Below, one piece after another: positions 43,555-55,290 of a stretch of DNA of 64,000 nucleotides. A program made the position numbers and the translations under genes. Below the pieces are notes generated by a model. That model worked only from the letters and a program-made list of their open reading frames with translations. It was not told the origin of the DNA and made no database searches. The stretch's first letter is position 1; each line of letters begins with the position of its first letter. Where the stretch lies: positions 21,142,254-21,206,253 of the forward strand of contig JAKSZT010054396.1 in assembly GCA_026826555.1 (NCBI GenBank), in the 5' to 3' direction. Source of the DNA: Tolypeutes matacus. Lineage: Eukaryota > Chordata > Mammalia > Cingulata > Chlamyphoridae.

Positions 43555-45248
43555 ACCAGAATTTTTTAAACAAATGGAAACAATTATCAAATTTATTTGG
43601 AAGGGTAAGGTGCCCCAAATAGCCAGAAAATATCTTAAAAAGGAGACACGAAGTTGGAGGACTCTCACTTCCGGGCTTTAAAACATACTACCTAGCTTCA
43701 GAGGTTAAAAAAAAAAAAAAACACACAGCATGTACTGGCAAAAATATAGAAACACAGACCAATGAAACTGAATTGATGGTTCAGAAACAGACCCTCACAT
43801 CTATGGTCAAGTGATTGTTTACAAGCCTGTCAACTCCCAGCTTTGGCAGAACATTCTGTTCAACAAATGGTGCTGGGAAAACTGGATAGCCATATCCAAA
43901 AGAAAGAATGAGGACCTCTATCTCACACCTTATACACAAACTAACTCAAAATGGATGAAAGACCTAAATATAAAAGCTAGAACCATAAAACTCCTAAAAT
44001 AAAATGTAAGAAAAGATCGTCAAGACCTGGTGGTAGGTAGGGGGATTCTTAAACATTACACCGAAAGCACAAGCAACAAAAGAAAACGTGGATAAATGGG
44101 ACCACAAACTCAAACTTAAACACTTTTGTAATTCAAAGGATTTCGTCAAGAAGGTGAAAAGGCAGCCCATTCAATGGGAGAAAATATTTGGAAACCACAT
44201 TTCTGACAAGGGTTTGATTTCCATTCTATATAAAGAGGTCATAAAACTCAACAATAAAAGAGCAAGCAATCCAATTAAAAAATGGGCAAAAACTTGAATA
44301 GACATTTCTCCAAAGAGGAAATACAAATGGCCAAAAAGCACGTGAAAAAATGTTCAATATCACTAGTTATTAGGGAAATGCAAATCAAAACAACAATGAG
44401 ATATCATCTCACACCTCATAGAACGGCCATTATTTAAAAAAAAAAACCAAAAAACGGAAATAGTAAGTGCTGGAGAGGATGTGGAGAAATAGGAACTCTC
44501 CTTCATTGTTGGTAGGATTGTAAAATGGTGCAGCCTCTGTGGACAATAGTTTGGCAGTTCCTCAGGAAGCTAAATATAGAACTGCCATATGATCCAGCAA
44601 TTCCTCTCCTAGGAATATATACAGAAGAACTGAAAACTGTGACATGAACAGACATTTGTATACCAATGTTCAAAGCAGCATTATTCACAATTGCCAAAAG
44701 ATGGAAACAACCAAAGTGTCCATCAACCAATGAATGGATACGCAAAAATGTGGTATATACATATGATGGAATACTATGCTACAGTAAGAAGAAATGAAAT
44801 TTGGAACATTTAACATGTGTGAAACTTGAAGGCTTTGTGCTAAGTGAAATAAGTCAGACACAAAAGGACAAATATTGCATGGTCTCACTAATATGAACTA
44901 AATATGAAGAATAAATGCATGGAGTTAAAACCTAGAGTATAGGTTATTAGGAGATAAGAGGAGGGCTGCGAAGGAGTAGTGATGCTTAATGTATGTAGAA
45001 ATTTTAATTAACTTAACTGTAAAAGTGTGGAAATGGATAGAGTTGACGGTGACACATTATAGTGAATAGTAGCTGGTTTATAAATGGGATTGTGGCTGAA
45101 AAGGGTAGTCTAGGGATTTAAATGTCAATTGAAAGAAAGCTAGAGAATGATCTAGGGACTGAATAACACAGTGAACCCAGAGATGGATGAGAATTGTTAA
45201 TAGTACAAATGTAAGAATGTCCTTCTGTGAGCTAGAGTGGATATACGT

Positions 45249-46217
45249 CACTAAAGCCACCCTCACCCTAATACCAAAACCAGGTAGAGATACTATGAAA
45301 AAAGAAAATTACAGACCAACATCTCTAATGAATATACATACAAAAATCCTCAACAAAATACTTGCAAACCAAATCCAAAAGCACATTAACAGAATTATAC
45401 ACCAGGAAGAGGATGTAGCTCAAGCGGTTGAGGACCTGCTTCCCAGGTACAAGATCCTGGTTTCAATACCCGGTACCTCCTAAAAAGAAAATAACAAATA
45501 AATAAAAACAATCCTCACTGGGGAGCAGATGTAGTTCAGTGGCTGAGTGCCTGCTTCCCATATACAAGGTCCTGGGTTCAATCCCCAGTACCTCCTAAAA
45601 AAAGAAGAATTATACACCATCATAGATAAGTGGGTTTTAAACCAGGTATGCAATGATCTTTCAACACAAAAAAATCAATTAGTGTTATAAACCACATTAA
45701 TAAATTGAAGGAAAAAATCACATGACCCTCTCCACTGATGCAGAAAAGGCATTTGACAATATAAAGCACCCTTTCTTTAAAAAAAAAAAAACACTCCAAA
45801 AGATAGGAATAGAAGGAAGCTTTCTCAAAATGGTAATGTTCATATATGAAAAACTTACAGCTATCATTGTACTTGATGGTGAAAGACTGAAAACTTTCCT
45901 GCTGAGATCAGGAGCAAGCCAAGGGTGACCACTGTCATCACTGTTATTCATTATTGTGCTAGAAATTCTAGCTAGAATAATTAGGCAGGAAAAAGAAATA
46001 AAAGGCACCCAAATAGGAAAAGAAGATGTAAAACTATTCACTGATGATATAATCTTATATCCAGAAAATCCTGAAAAATCCAATACAAAGCTACTATAAC
46101 TAATAGACCAGTTCAGCAAAGTGGCGGGATACAATATTAATATGCAAAAATTGGTAGCGTTTCTATATACTACTAATGAGCAATCTGAGGAAGAAATCAG
46201 AAAAAAAAATTTTCATT
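45249..46217 (+). pseudogene. Reverse transcriptase segment of the outer L1
   Basis: Codes for '[20 protein letters not shown]' (about 45253-45312), '[15 protein letters not shown]' (45731-45775) and an altered catalytic motif FTDD at 46037-46048 in place of FADD/YADD. An in-frame TGA interrupts the 'GASQG' stretch near 45925. Not functional. Broken by the tandem DAS-I SINE. Confidence 0.78.
45405..45605 (+). mobile_element. DAS-I-type SINE, tandem dimer
   Basis: Two DAS-I heads (45405-45482, 45521-45598), each with TAGCTCAAG or TAGTTCAGT box A and GGTTTCAAT/GGTTCAATCC box B, joined by an A-rich linker AAATAACAAATAAATAAAAA. A single perfect 14-bp duplication AGAATTATACACCA (45391-45404, 45606-45619) encloses both. 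Confidence 0.9.
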
Positions 46218-47430
46218 TATGAAACCGAATCGAGAACTTATACCCTCACATCTACAGTCAAGTGATTTTTGACAAGGGAGTCAAGCCCTCCTGGCTGGGC
46301 CAGAACAGTCTATTCAACAAATGGTGCTGGGAGAACTGGATATCCATATCCAAAGAAAGAAAGAAGACCCGTATCTCACACGACATACAAAAATTAACTC
46401 AAAATGGATCAAGGACCTAAATATAAAAGCTACAACCATAAAACTCCTATGGATATGTAGAATGGTACAGCCACTTTGGAGGACTGTTAGACAGTTCCTA
46501 AGGAAGTTGAATGTAGACTTGCCATGTGACCTGGCAATACCATTACTAGGTATATACCCAGAAGAACTGAGAGTAGAGACATGAATGGACATCTGCACAC
46601 TAATATTCATAGCAGTGTTATTCACGATAGCTAAAAGTTGGAAACAACCCAGGTGTCCATCAACTGATGAATGGATAAACAAATTGTGGTGTATACACAC
46701 GATGGAATATTATGCAGCGGTAGGAAGAAATGAAGTCGTAAAGCATATGACAACATGGATGAACCTGGAGGACATTATGTTGAGTGAAGCAAACCAGACA
46801 CAAAAGGACAAATACTTTATGTTTGCACTATTATGAACTATATATATTGTGTAACCTCATGGAGTTAATAATTAGAATATAGGTCACCAGAAAACAGAAT
46901 GATGTTAGAGAATGGAAATCTGAGGTTTAATCTGTGCAGAATTGATAAAAGTTTGTAAATCTTTGGAAATGAATAGAAATGGTGAAAGCATATCATGATG
47001 TTTATAACTAGCAGTGCTATTGATGGGTATGACAGTGGTTGAAAGAGAAAGTCTAAGGTCATGTATATTACTAGAAGAAAGCTAAAAACTATAACATGGC
47101 ACTGTACATGATGGCTAAACCTTATGTAAAACTGGAATATGGGTGGTATTGCATATATAAGACTGTTTTTACAAAATATAAGTACAAATATACTAGAAAG
47201 AAGGAAAAAGCATAGCAGCTATGTACGGCAGGGGAAGCACAGAAAGATTGAGCGGTGATGAGTTTGTTTGTTTGTTGTTTATTATTATTACTGTTGGATT
47301 AATGAGATTGCTCTAAGAATGACTGAAGTGATAAATACACAAATATGTGACTACACCACATACCACTGGTTGTAGACTTTGGATGGATTTATGCTTTATT
47401 ATGTACCAATAAAATTGATTTGTTAAAAAA
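46218..47430 (+). mobile_element. L1 copy 4, 5'-truncated and internally deleted
   Basis: Starts in ORF2 C-terminal sequence, jumps at about 46449 from 'TTIKLL' straight to 'CRMVQPLW' (a deletion of several hundred bases relative to 47431-48960), then has a complete 3' UTR with AATAAA (ACCAATAAAATTGATTTG, 47405-47422) and a short A tail. It interrupts the outer L1: AAAAAATTTTC-like sequence stands at about 46203-46217 and AAAAAATTTCC at 47426-47436, and the outer reading resumes immediately. Confidence 0.8.
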
Positions 47431-47782
47431 TTTCCACCTATAATAGCAACAAAAAGAATCAAATATTTAAAATAAACTTAACCAAGGACATAAAGAATCT
47501 ACATTCAGAAAACTACAAAATATTCCTAAAAGAATTTGAAGAGGACTTAAATAAATGGAAGGACATTCCATGCTCATGGAATGGAAAACTAAATATCATT
47601 AAGATGTCAATTCTTCCCAAACTGATTTACAGATTCAATGCAATCCAATAAGAATCCCAGCAGCCTTTTTTTGCAGAAATGGAAAAGCTAATTATCAAAA
47701 ATTTTTTGGAAGAATAATGGGCCCCAAATAGCCCAAAATGTCTCACTTCCTGACTTTAAAACATATTACTTAGCTACAGTGG

Positions 47783-47815
<33 letters not shown>

Positions 47816-48950
47816 AAACAGCATGGTACTGGCATAAAGATAGACAGATTGATCAATGGAACCAAATCAAGTGCTTATTAATAGACCCTCACATCTATGG
47901 TCAGGTTTTTTTGACAAGGATTTTAAGCCCACCCAGCTGGGCCAGAACAGTCTATTCAACAAATGGTGCTGGGAGAACTGGATATCCATATCCAAAAGAA
48001 AGAAAGAAGACCCGTATCTCACACGACATACAAAAATTAACTCAAAATGGATCAAGGACCTAAATATAAAAGCTACAACCATAAAACTCCTAGAAGAAAA
48101 TGTAGGAAAACATCTTCAAGATCTTGTAGTAAGCAGTAGTTTCTTAAACATTACACCCAACAAAAAGAAAAAAATAGATAAATGAGACCTATCAAAAGTA
48201 AATACTTTTGTTCATCAAAAGACATTGTCAAGAAAGTATAAAGGCAGCCTACTCAATGGGAGAAAATATTTGGAAACCACATATCCAATAAGGGTTTGAT
48301 ATCTATGCTATATAAAGAAATCCTACAACTCAGTGATAAAAAGACAAGCAACTCAACTTAAAAATGGGCTAAAGAATTGAATAGACATTTCTCCAAAGAA
48401 GTACAAATGGCCAAAAAGCATATGAAAAAAAGCTCAACATCACTAGCTATTAGGGAAATGCAGATCAAAACTGCGTTGAGATACCATTTCACACCTTAGA
48501 GAATTGCCATCACACACACACACAAAAACAAAACAGAAAACTGCTGGAAAGGATGTGGAGAAACAGCAACACTCCTTCACTGTTGGTAGGAATGCAGAAT
48601 GGTGCAGCCTCTATGGAAGACAGTTTGTCAGTACCACAAGAAGCTGAATATAGAACTGCCATATGATTCAGCAATCCCATTACCAGGAAGATATTTAGAA
48701 GAACTGAAAGCAAGAACACGAACTGACGTTTGCACACCGATTCCATAGCAGTATTATTCACAATTGCTAAAATATGGAACTACCCCGTGTCCATCAACCA
48801 ATGAATGGATAAACAAAATGTAGTATATACACACAATGGAATACTATTCAGCTGTAAGAAGAAATAAAATTAGGATGCATATGACAACATGGATTAACCT
48901 GAGTATATTATGTTGAATGAAATAAGCCAGACACATAAGGACAAATATTG
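47431..48950 (+). pseudogene. C-terminal ORF2 part of the outer L1
   Basis: Continues the RT segment: '[18 protein letters not shown]'-like codons near 47565-47620, '[15 protein letters not shown]' (47952-47996), 'NPIKKW'-like region and 'PLLPGRYLEELK' region near 48670. An (AAAAC)n run lies at 47787-47818. Frames are broken throughout. Confidence 0.78.
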
Positions 48951-49144
48951 TATAGTATGACAGTTTAAGATTATTTTATGAATCCCAAAAGGAGAAAGAT
49001 TATGTTTGTAAACTAGTCTATTCCTCTGGGTGTGATACCCTTTGATTGCATTAAATTCAGCTAAGATGTCTTTGATTAAATTACCTGTTAAGATTAGGCT
49101 TTTAGATTTGACTATGTCAGAGGGTGTGACTCTGGTTAAGTCCC

Positions 49145-49596
49145 TGTGATGGTTAGGCTAATGTGTCAACTCGGCCAAGTAGTTGTGTCCAGGTGTTTGT
49201 TCCAGCAAGCACTGGGCTAACTGTAATACAAGAGCATTTATGGACTTCAATCACCAGTGAGTTTACTGCGTGGATGGCTGATTACATCTGCATCAATCAG
49301 GGAGATTACATTATCAATGGGTGGTGCTTTTATCCAATCAGTTGAATGACTTAAAAGTGGAAGTGATTTCAACATTCAGAGAGAATTTCCCAGCTCGTCG
49401 TTGGACAGGCAACTTCTCCCAGAGACTCATCAACAACCTTTCATCGGGCTTTCATCGGAGCCCCTGGTTTGCAGCTTGCCTGAGGAACCTGGACTTGAAC
49501 ATCCCCACGGTCGCGTGAGAGACTCTTTTAGAGTTCCATATTATTCACAGATATCTCCTGCTGATTCTGTTTCCCGAGAGAACCCTGACTAATACA
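49145..49596 (+). mobile_element. ERVL-type solo LTR (MLT2-like), copy 2
   Basis: TGTGATGGTTAGGCTAATGT at the start and GAGAACCCTGACTAATACA at the end, with a perfect 5-bp duplication GTCCC at 49140-49144 and 49597-49601. Inserted in LTR family B. It matches the copy at 5827-6271, including the CTTTTATCCAATCAGTTGAA block. Confidence 0.9.
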
Positions 49597-49637
49597 GTCC
49601 CCATCCCCTTGCTGGGTCTGATATAATAATGGACACT

Positions 49638-49962
49638 TAGGGGAATGGATGTGGCTCAAGCACTTGGGTGCACACCTCGCACATGGGAGGTCCCGGGTTT
49701 GGTTCCTGGTTCCTCCTAAAGAAGACGAGCAGACACAATGAGCTGACAAAACAAGCTGACACAATGAGCAAGGAGATGTGGCTCAAGTGGTTGGGCACCC
49801 ACCTCCCACATGGGAAGTCACAGTTCAGTTCCTGGTGCCTCTTAAAAAAGACGAGCAGACAATGAACAGACACAATGAGCAGAGACAATGAGCAGAGACA
49901 AGCAGATACAGCGAGAAGAAAATGAGCAGACAGATGAGGGAACCATCTCAGGGACCAGGGGG
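49638..49962 (+). mobile_element. DAS SINE dimer without an A tail
   Basis: Two heads (49638-49720, 49770-49845) with repeated AATGAGCAGA(C/G)A units downstream. The 3' end GGGAACCATCTCAGGGACCA shows no poly-A. Duplication AATGGACACT at 49628-49637 and 49963-49972. It shares its end with the SINE at 37739-37964. Confidence 0.9.
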
Positions 49963-50608
49963 AATGGACACTCATTCAAGAAGACACATGGGAAAAGAGA
50001 GAGCTCTGTAATTTTTGATCCTGGGGCCCTGGGGAGAGATGAGCCATTCACCTGATAGTTTGCAGCTAATCTTGGGAAGAGAACAGAACAGCAGAGACTG
50101 ATACAGAAGGCCCAGAAAGAAAGAAGCCCTATGTCAGCCTGCAGCTGAGAGACAGGAAGCCCATAGGGGAAGGCTGAACCCTTGCAGAGATGGCCAACCA
50201 TCTTGCTTCAACATGTGGCAGCTGACTTTGGTGAGAAAGTACCTATTTATGGTACCTTGAGTTGGACTTTCCATGGCCTGGAACTATAAGCTTTTACCCC
50301 AAATAAATACCCTTTATAAAAGTCAACAGATTTCTGGAACTTTGCATCAGCACCCCTTTGGTGGACTACTATATATGGTCTCACTAATATGAACTAAATA
50401 CAATGAGTAAACTCACTGAGGTAAACTCTAGAGTGTAGGTTACTAGGAGATAGACGGTGAGTTGAGAATGGGAGATGATGCTTAATGTATATAACATTAT
50501 TACTAAGGTTAATTGTAAAAGTGTGGAAATGAATAGAATTGAGAAACACATTATAATGAGTATACCTAACACTGCTGATTTATAAATGTGATTGTGGCTG
50601 AAAGAGGT

Positions 50609-51224
50609 TGTCTTAGCCAAAGGCGCTGATGCAAAGTACGAGAAATCTGTTGGCTTTTATAAAGGATATTTGTTTGGGGTAAAAGCTTACAGTTATAAGG
50701 CCCTGAAGAGTCCAACTCAAGGTTGCTTTCTCACGAAAGTCAGTTGCCACGTGTTGAAGCAAGATAGTCACTGACCTCTGTGAGAGTTCCGGCTCCCCCT
50801 CTAAGCTTGTCTCTCAGGGCTTCCTATATCAGTCTCAGCTGTCTTCCCAAGGTCAGCTGTAAGCCATCAGGCAAATGGTCCATCTCTCCCCGAAGCTTTA
50901 GCTGTTTGAACCTTCTCCTTTCTGTCACATGGCAGGCAGTATCGAAATGACAAAGTTCTCTCCTCTGGTGTCTATGGAGCTCTCTTCCCATGCGTCTTCT
51001 TGAGTGAGTGCTCATTTATATCAGTCCACCAAGGGGGCAGGGACTCAACTCTGAGTCATGCCCTACTGATGTGGTCCAGTCAAAGCCCTAATCTTAACAG
51101 GTAACTTAATCAAGACATGTCAGCTGAATCTAATGCATTCAAAGGGTATCAAACCCAGAGGAATAGATTAGTTTACAAACATAATCTCTCTTTTGGGATT
51201 CATAAATAATCTCAAACTGCCACA
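50609..51224 (-). mobile_element. LTR family B, copy 3
   Basis: Minus strand: TGTGGCAGTTTGAGATTATT at 51224, polyadenylation-like AAACAAATATCCTTTATAAA near its end, and GGCTAAGACA at 50609. Flanks GAGGT (50604-50608) and GGAGT (51225-51229) are only a weak 5-bp duplication, but L1 3' UTR is continuous across it. 616 bp, no nested insertions. Confidence 0.78.
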
Positions 51225-52785
51225 GGAGTAGTATGTGGAAGTAAATGTCAATTGAAAGGAAACTAGAGAATAGTCTACAATATGTATAACATAGAGATTT
51301 TGGTGGTGGATGAAGATTGTAGTTAATAGTATAAATATAAGAATGCTCTTCTTTTACAAAGTGTGAAAAATATGATGATACACAGGAAAATTACAGCTCT
51401 CTCATTACCTGTTTGTGTTTTGGTTTTTTTTACCACTGACATGCCTACCTTGCCATAACTACCTTATGGACAAGAGTTAACAGTAATATTGTAATATTTT
51501 GCAGCAATGGCAAGAAGATATTATTTCAATACTAAGGGACAACAATAGAAGGAGGTATAAGAGGATATGAGATTTTTTCCTTTTGGAGTAATGAAAACAT
51601 TCTGAAATTGCCTGAGTGATGACAACACAATTCTGTGATGAAAATGAGAACCACTGAGTATACAATTTGAGTGGATTGTACAAAGCACGGGACTGTATAA
51701 CACAGGGAATCCAATGGTGGATGATTGACTGTGGTTAACAGGACAAATATAAGAATGTTTTCTCCTGAACGATAACAAATATATAATTCTAATATAGGGT
51801 GCTAACAATTAGGTGGATTGGGGAAAAAATACACCAAATGTAAGATATGGACTATAGTTACTAGTAAGATTTTGATGATGCTCTTTCATAGTTTGTAACA
51901 AATGTTTCACAACATTGCAAAGTGTTGGTGGTGGGGAGATGTATGAGAGCCTTGTATGATGATATGCATGTTTATTTTGTAAATTTACCATTTTTACCAT
52001 ACATTTACTGTTTATGTATGTTCATGTATGAATGACATACTTCAGTAAAATGTTATTTTTTTTAAAGTATTGGAGAAAAAGAAGTTTTTCCTAGGTTCCT
52101 TGACCTACTCTCCCCACCGCTATCCCCCCGCCATCTCTTTAAGAGAGCTCTGGGAGAAGGGCCACGTGCAATAAGATAGAGTTCTAAGCTACACTTACAT
52201 TTCTCTATATACTAGTCCTGAAAATTAAGAAGGATAAGGACAGAAGAAGTGTTACAGAATAAAACTTTTTTTTTTTTTAGAATAAATCTTGGTTTGCATA
52301 GTTTGTCCTATAATTCCTCAATTTAAACCTTTTTAATAGCCTTGGGGTAAGAGTAATTAATAATTTCATTGCCAAATTGACAATTAAAAAAAGAAAAATG
52401 TCCTTGAAAGCTATAGAAAATTTTTTCTAAATTATGATTAAAACAAATGAAACGATTATAATATATTCCAGAGCCTGGTAATCAGTATGCTTTTGGAATT
52501 GTTCACAATTTTTAAAATACTATTTAAAAAGTGTCTCCTATGGAAGAAAAAAATATTTCTTGCAAAAACTATAATTGTCTCAATTTTATTTGACTTGAGG
52601 GTAACCTCCATAAGTTTATAGGGATACTAATAAAATTAATTAATATTATATTTATTAAATCTTTCAGATAATAAAAATTGTAAGTTTGTGTTTAATGAAA
52701 TTAAGTTGGAAAAGAATGTAGGTCTGGACTGAAGTAAAATGACTAGTTTTCGCAGAACAAAGTGAAGGATATAAGATGAGACTTA

Positions 52786-52950
52786 GGGAAGCAGCTGTGG
52801 CTCAAGCAATTGAGCTCCTGTTTACCATACGGAGGACCTGAGTTCGATCTCCAGGACCTTCTGGTAAGAAAAGAAAAAAGGCCCCCGCACAGTGAAGCAA
52901 TGCACCAAAAAGATGATGACACAACCAGATAGAAAAACAAACAAACAAAA
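52786..52950 (+). mobile_element. DAS SINE, truncated body
   Basis: Head GGGAAGCAGCTGTGGCTCAA, CCTTCTGGTAAGAAAAG, CAAAAAGATGATGACAC and an (AAAC)n tail. Perfect 13-bp duplication AAGATGAGACTTA at 52773-52785 and 52951-52963. Confidence 0.9.
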
Positions 52951-53076
52951 AAGATGAGACTTAAATGGATATGAAAGGAAGTAAAAAGTTTGTGGAAGTG
53001 AATTCATAGTCAATGCTCACTAAAATTGAATAAGCTTGTAAGCTTGTTTAAGGGAGTACTAAGATAAAATGACTGG

Positions 53077-53186
53077 GGAAACGGATGTGGCTCAAGAGGT
53101 TCGGCGTCCGTCTACCATATGGAGAGACCGGGGTTAGATTCCCGGTACCTCCCGGTAAAAAAAAAAAACAACAACAAAAAAAAAAA
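53077..53186 (+). mobile_element. DAS SINE head with A-rich tail
   Basis: About 80-bp head (GGAAACGGATGTGGCTCAAG, box B GGTTAGATTCCC, CCTCCCGGTAAAA) followed directly by an (ACA)n/A tail. Perfect 16-bp duplication AAGATAAAATGACTGG at 53061-53076 and 53187-53202. Confidence 0.92.
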
Positions 53187-54169
53187 AAGATAAAATGACT
53201 GGTTTTTACAAGGGCAGAAATAAGTTGGACAAGACCTGAATGAATATGAAAACTTGTAAAGGGCTTATGAAAGTCAATTTCCTCTGTTAAAGGTGAACTT
53301 TGTCTTAAAGTGAAGTAATAGTCTATATAGTTATGAGTAGTTATAGAAAGTTTATAAAAGCATTTTCTAAATTGAAGTATTTCTATGTAAATGGCTAATT
53401 CCGGGAAGTCATTATTAAATAGAAATGTAAATTAATATCGATAGCAAAAAGTAACTTCATAACAGAAAATCCTGTCAAATGTGACTTCAATCTACATATT
53501 AAGGTAGTGGTAGGGAGAAAATTATCTTGCTCCCATTAAGAATCTTAAATTTTAATATGACAAAACAAAACAAAAAACAAGAAAAAAAAATTTTAAAAGA
53601 AGAAAAAAGTTAAAGAAAAGAAGAATCTTAAGTTTTCATAAAATAAAGAAAATTGTTTTTTCTATACTGCTGAAGTAAAATGCATGTTGATTAACATAAT
53701 CTTAGTAAAAGTGTAAAAGGAAAATGAAATAAAACTTCTGTAAGCTGTAATTAATGATCTCTAGGAACAGCTGTATTTAAGGAAATTAGGGCCTATATTA
53801 TAAGCTCTTGCAGCAGTCACCTTTATTCCTGGGCTCTGATCTCTGATTGTTATTTCTAAATCCTGAGATGCTTTGCTCTTTGTGTGTAACCTGATAGTTC
53901 CCTAGAATTTTGAAGTTCCTTTATGACACCCAGAACCCAGAGTTAAAGTGAGCCAGCTCTAAAAGTGATGAAGGCAGCCCTAAGGCTACACAAAAAGAGT
54001 GGCCGTAGAGGAGCTGCCACGGGGTGGTGCCTGGCTAAGGCACTGGGCATCCCCATTAAATGTTCTGACCTATTTAATATTATGCAAGATAGCGAGGCCT
54101 GTTATATATTTAATATAATACAAGATAGTAAGGTCTGTTAACGGCTCCAACCACTCTCAGTGCCTTACA

Positions 54170-55290
54170 GCAGTGCATGTGCACAAAACCGACATACCCT
54201 TAAGGGACTGGCAAATAGATTCGTGCATTCAGACCAGACCCCAACTTCTGCACATGGTGTCTGTCTCTCTACTTGAGTTATTGGCACAGACAGTTAGTCT
54301 GGCCCCTAAAACAATAAAGGTATCTGCTGCATTACCTAGCCATGCCCCAAAGTAAATAAAAGCACGCTGCTGCTGAGAACTCCTGTGGCTTTGCCAGCCC
54401 GTGATGGCTGGGTCTCCTTAGCCCTACAGTGGACACTGCCTCCAGACTGGCTCTGCTTCTTAGAGCCAGAGGGTGCCGTGCAACAGGCAGGTGGAACACT
54501 GGAGCCAACCTTCCTGTCCTCACAGGGCCTGACGGCACTACAGTATGTCAACTGCACCAAAGTCATACCAACAGGGGCAATACTTGCCTGAGTGAGGTGA
54601 GTAGAACCTAAAGAAACACAACTGGCTTTATGGCCTGCTCCTATGGAGGGCTAACATGGGGGTATTCCAAGCTGGACCTCACCTACTCTAAGCAAATGTC
54701 CTAGGACCTATGGGAGAAAGTTCCACTGTTATTTTACTCACTGGAGAAAACCACCCTCTCTGGGCACCTACTAAACAATTGTGCTTGAGCCCTTAGGCTT
54801 CTTTTCCAGATTCACACGGCTTCTTCTATGTCTTCCTCGGCTACGCTGCACTGTAGCAACAACCCACAATCAATCCAATTGTTGGCTATGCCGTAGCAGC
54901 CCTCACCTCACTGGTAACATCCCTATTGGGAACGTCTTGACAAACACATCTGTGTGGGTGGAAGGGATGGCTACCAAGCATGCGTCCTTTCACACACCCC
55001 TAATAGTTAAAAGCAATCCAGCCCCTAGTATACCCTGTTTCCTCTAAAGAAAGAACTGCTGGAAACTTGTTTGCTCTCATTGCTACTGGCAATACAGAAA
55101 CAGCCAGCCAAATTACCAATAAACTAGGGCTCGATTCCTTGCCCATCTGAGAGGCTGTAAGATCTCCTTCTCTCACTTGAGTCCTTCCCCTCCTTAAATC
55201 ATTAGTTCTAAAGATTCTATTCTTAATCTTTGGCCCTGCTTACTTAACCAAGGGGTGATTAACATCCCCTGGAGTTGGCTACCGAGCTGC
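54170..55290 (+). pseudogene. Possible class-I ERV pol/env remnant
   Basis: Frame-broken peptides hint at retroviral genes: 'RDWQIDS' at about 54200-54222 recalls the start of an integrase core, and 'LFLIFGPAYL' near 55220-55250 recalls the membrane-anchor end of gammaretroviral env. Stops and frameshifts occur throughout. The call rests on short motifs and on its orientation, the same as the gag remnant at 34960-35270. It could also be unrelated unique sequence. Confidence 0.33.

Larger units (their letters stand above)
40245..44770 (+). pseudogene. L1 ORF2 remnant of the inner L1
   Basis: ORF2 provides endonuclease and reverse transcriptase. Endonuclease: 'SSICCLQETHLGPKE' (about 40368-40413). 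RT: 'KSPRPDSFTGKFYQAF' (41581-41628) and the catalytic FADD motif intact at 42491-42502. C-terminal part: '[15 protein letters not shown]' (about 43855-43900) and further to 44770. Stops, frameshifts, three nested insertions and a poly-A expansion near 41730 exclude activity, although the catalytic aspartates survive. Confidence 0.8.
39190..45248 (+). mobile_element. Inner L1 copy 2 (both ends truncated)
   Basis: Plus-strand L1 that starts in mid ORF1, runs through ORF2 and into the 3' UTR, and stops near 45248 without poly-A. It parallels the outer L1 (compare 36070-37390 with 39195-40170). Nested in it are DAS SINEs at 41893-42078 and 42612-43046, and a composite insertion at 43355-43560. 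The absence of TSDs and of a tail at both junctions means the borders may come from deletion or recombination. Confidence 0.75.
48956..50373 (+). mobile_element. LTR family B, copy 2, with nested insertions
   Basis: Starts TATGACAGTTTAAGATTATT and ends in AAATAAATACCCTTTATAAA..CTACTATA. Duplication TATAG/TATGG at 48951-48955 and 50374-50378; the L1 reading resumes after it. Net of a nested MLT2-like LTR (49145-49596) and a DAS SINE (49638-49962), the LTR is about 630 bp. It aligns with the minus-strand copy at 50609-51224. Confidence 0.82.
35437..52062 (+). mobile_element. Outer L1 of the nested block
   Basis: Segments of one plus-strand L1 are spread over this range: 5' UTR, ORF1 and ORF2 endonuclease (35437-38962), reverse transcriptase (45249-46217), C-terminal ORF2 (47431-48950), and 3' UTR (50379-50608 and 51225-52062, ending in a T-rich/AATGTTATTTTTTTT stretch). 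The left flank AAAGCTATTGGAAAG (after the DAS-I SINE) and the right flank AAAG.TATTGGAGAAA (52063-52078) match with a 1-bp gap, which supports a single insertion into the class-I ERV. About 650 bp between the endonuclease and RT segments is missing. Other elements are nested within. Confidence 0.65.
52079..54170 (+). mobile_element. Possible class-I ERV interior, non-coding, AT-rich
   Basis: Right of the outer L1's duplication the sequence is unlike L1. Two similar stretches (about 52700-52780 and 53060-53250, both with TAAAATGACT(A/G)GTTTT) suggest a degenerate tandem repeat. By position and orientation it could continue the class-I ERV begun at 33463, but no protein motif was found in this part. 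Two DAS SINEs are inserted (52786-52950, 53077-53186). Confidence 0.35.
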
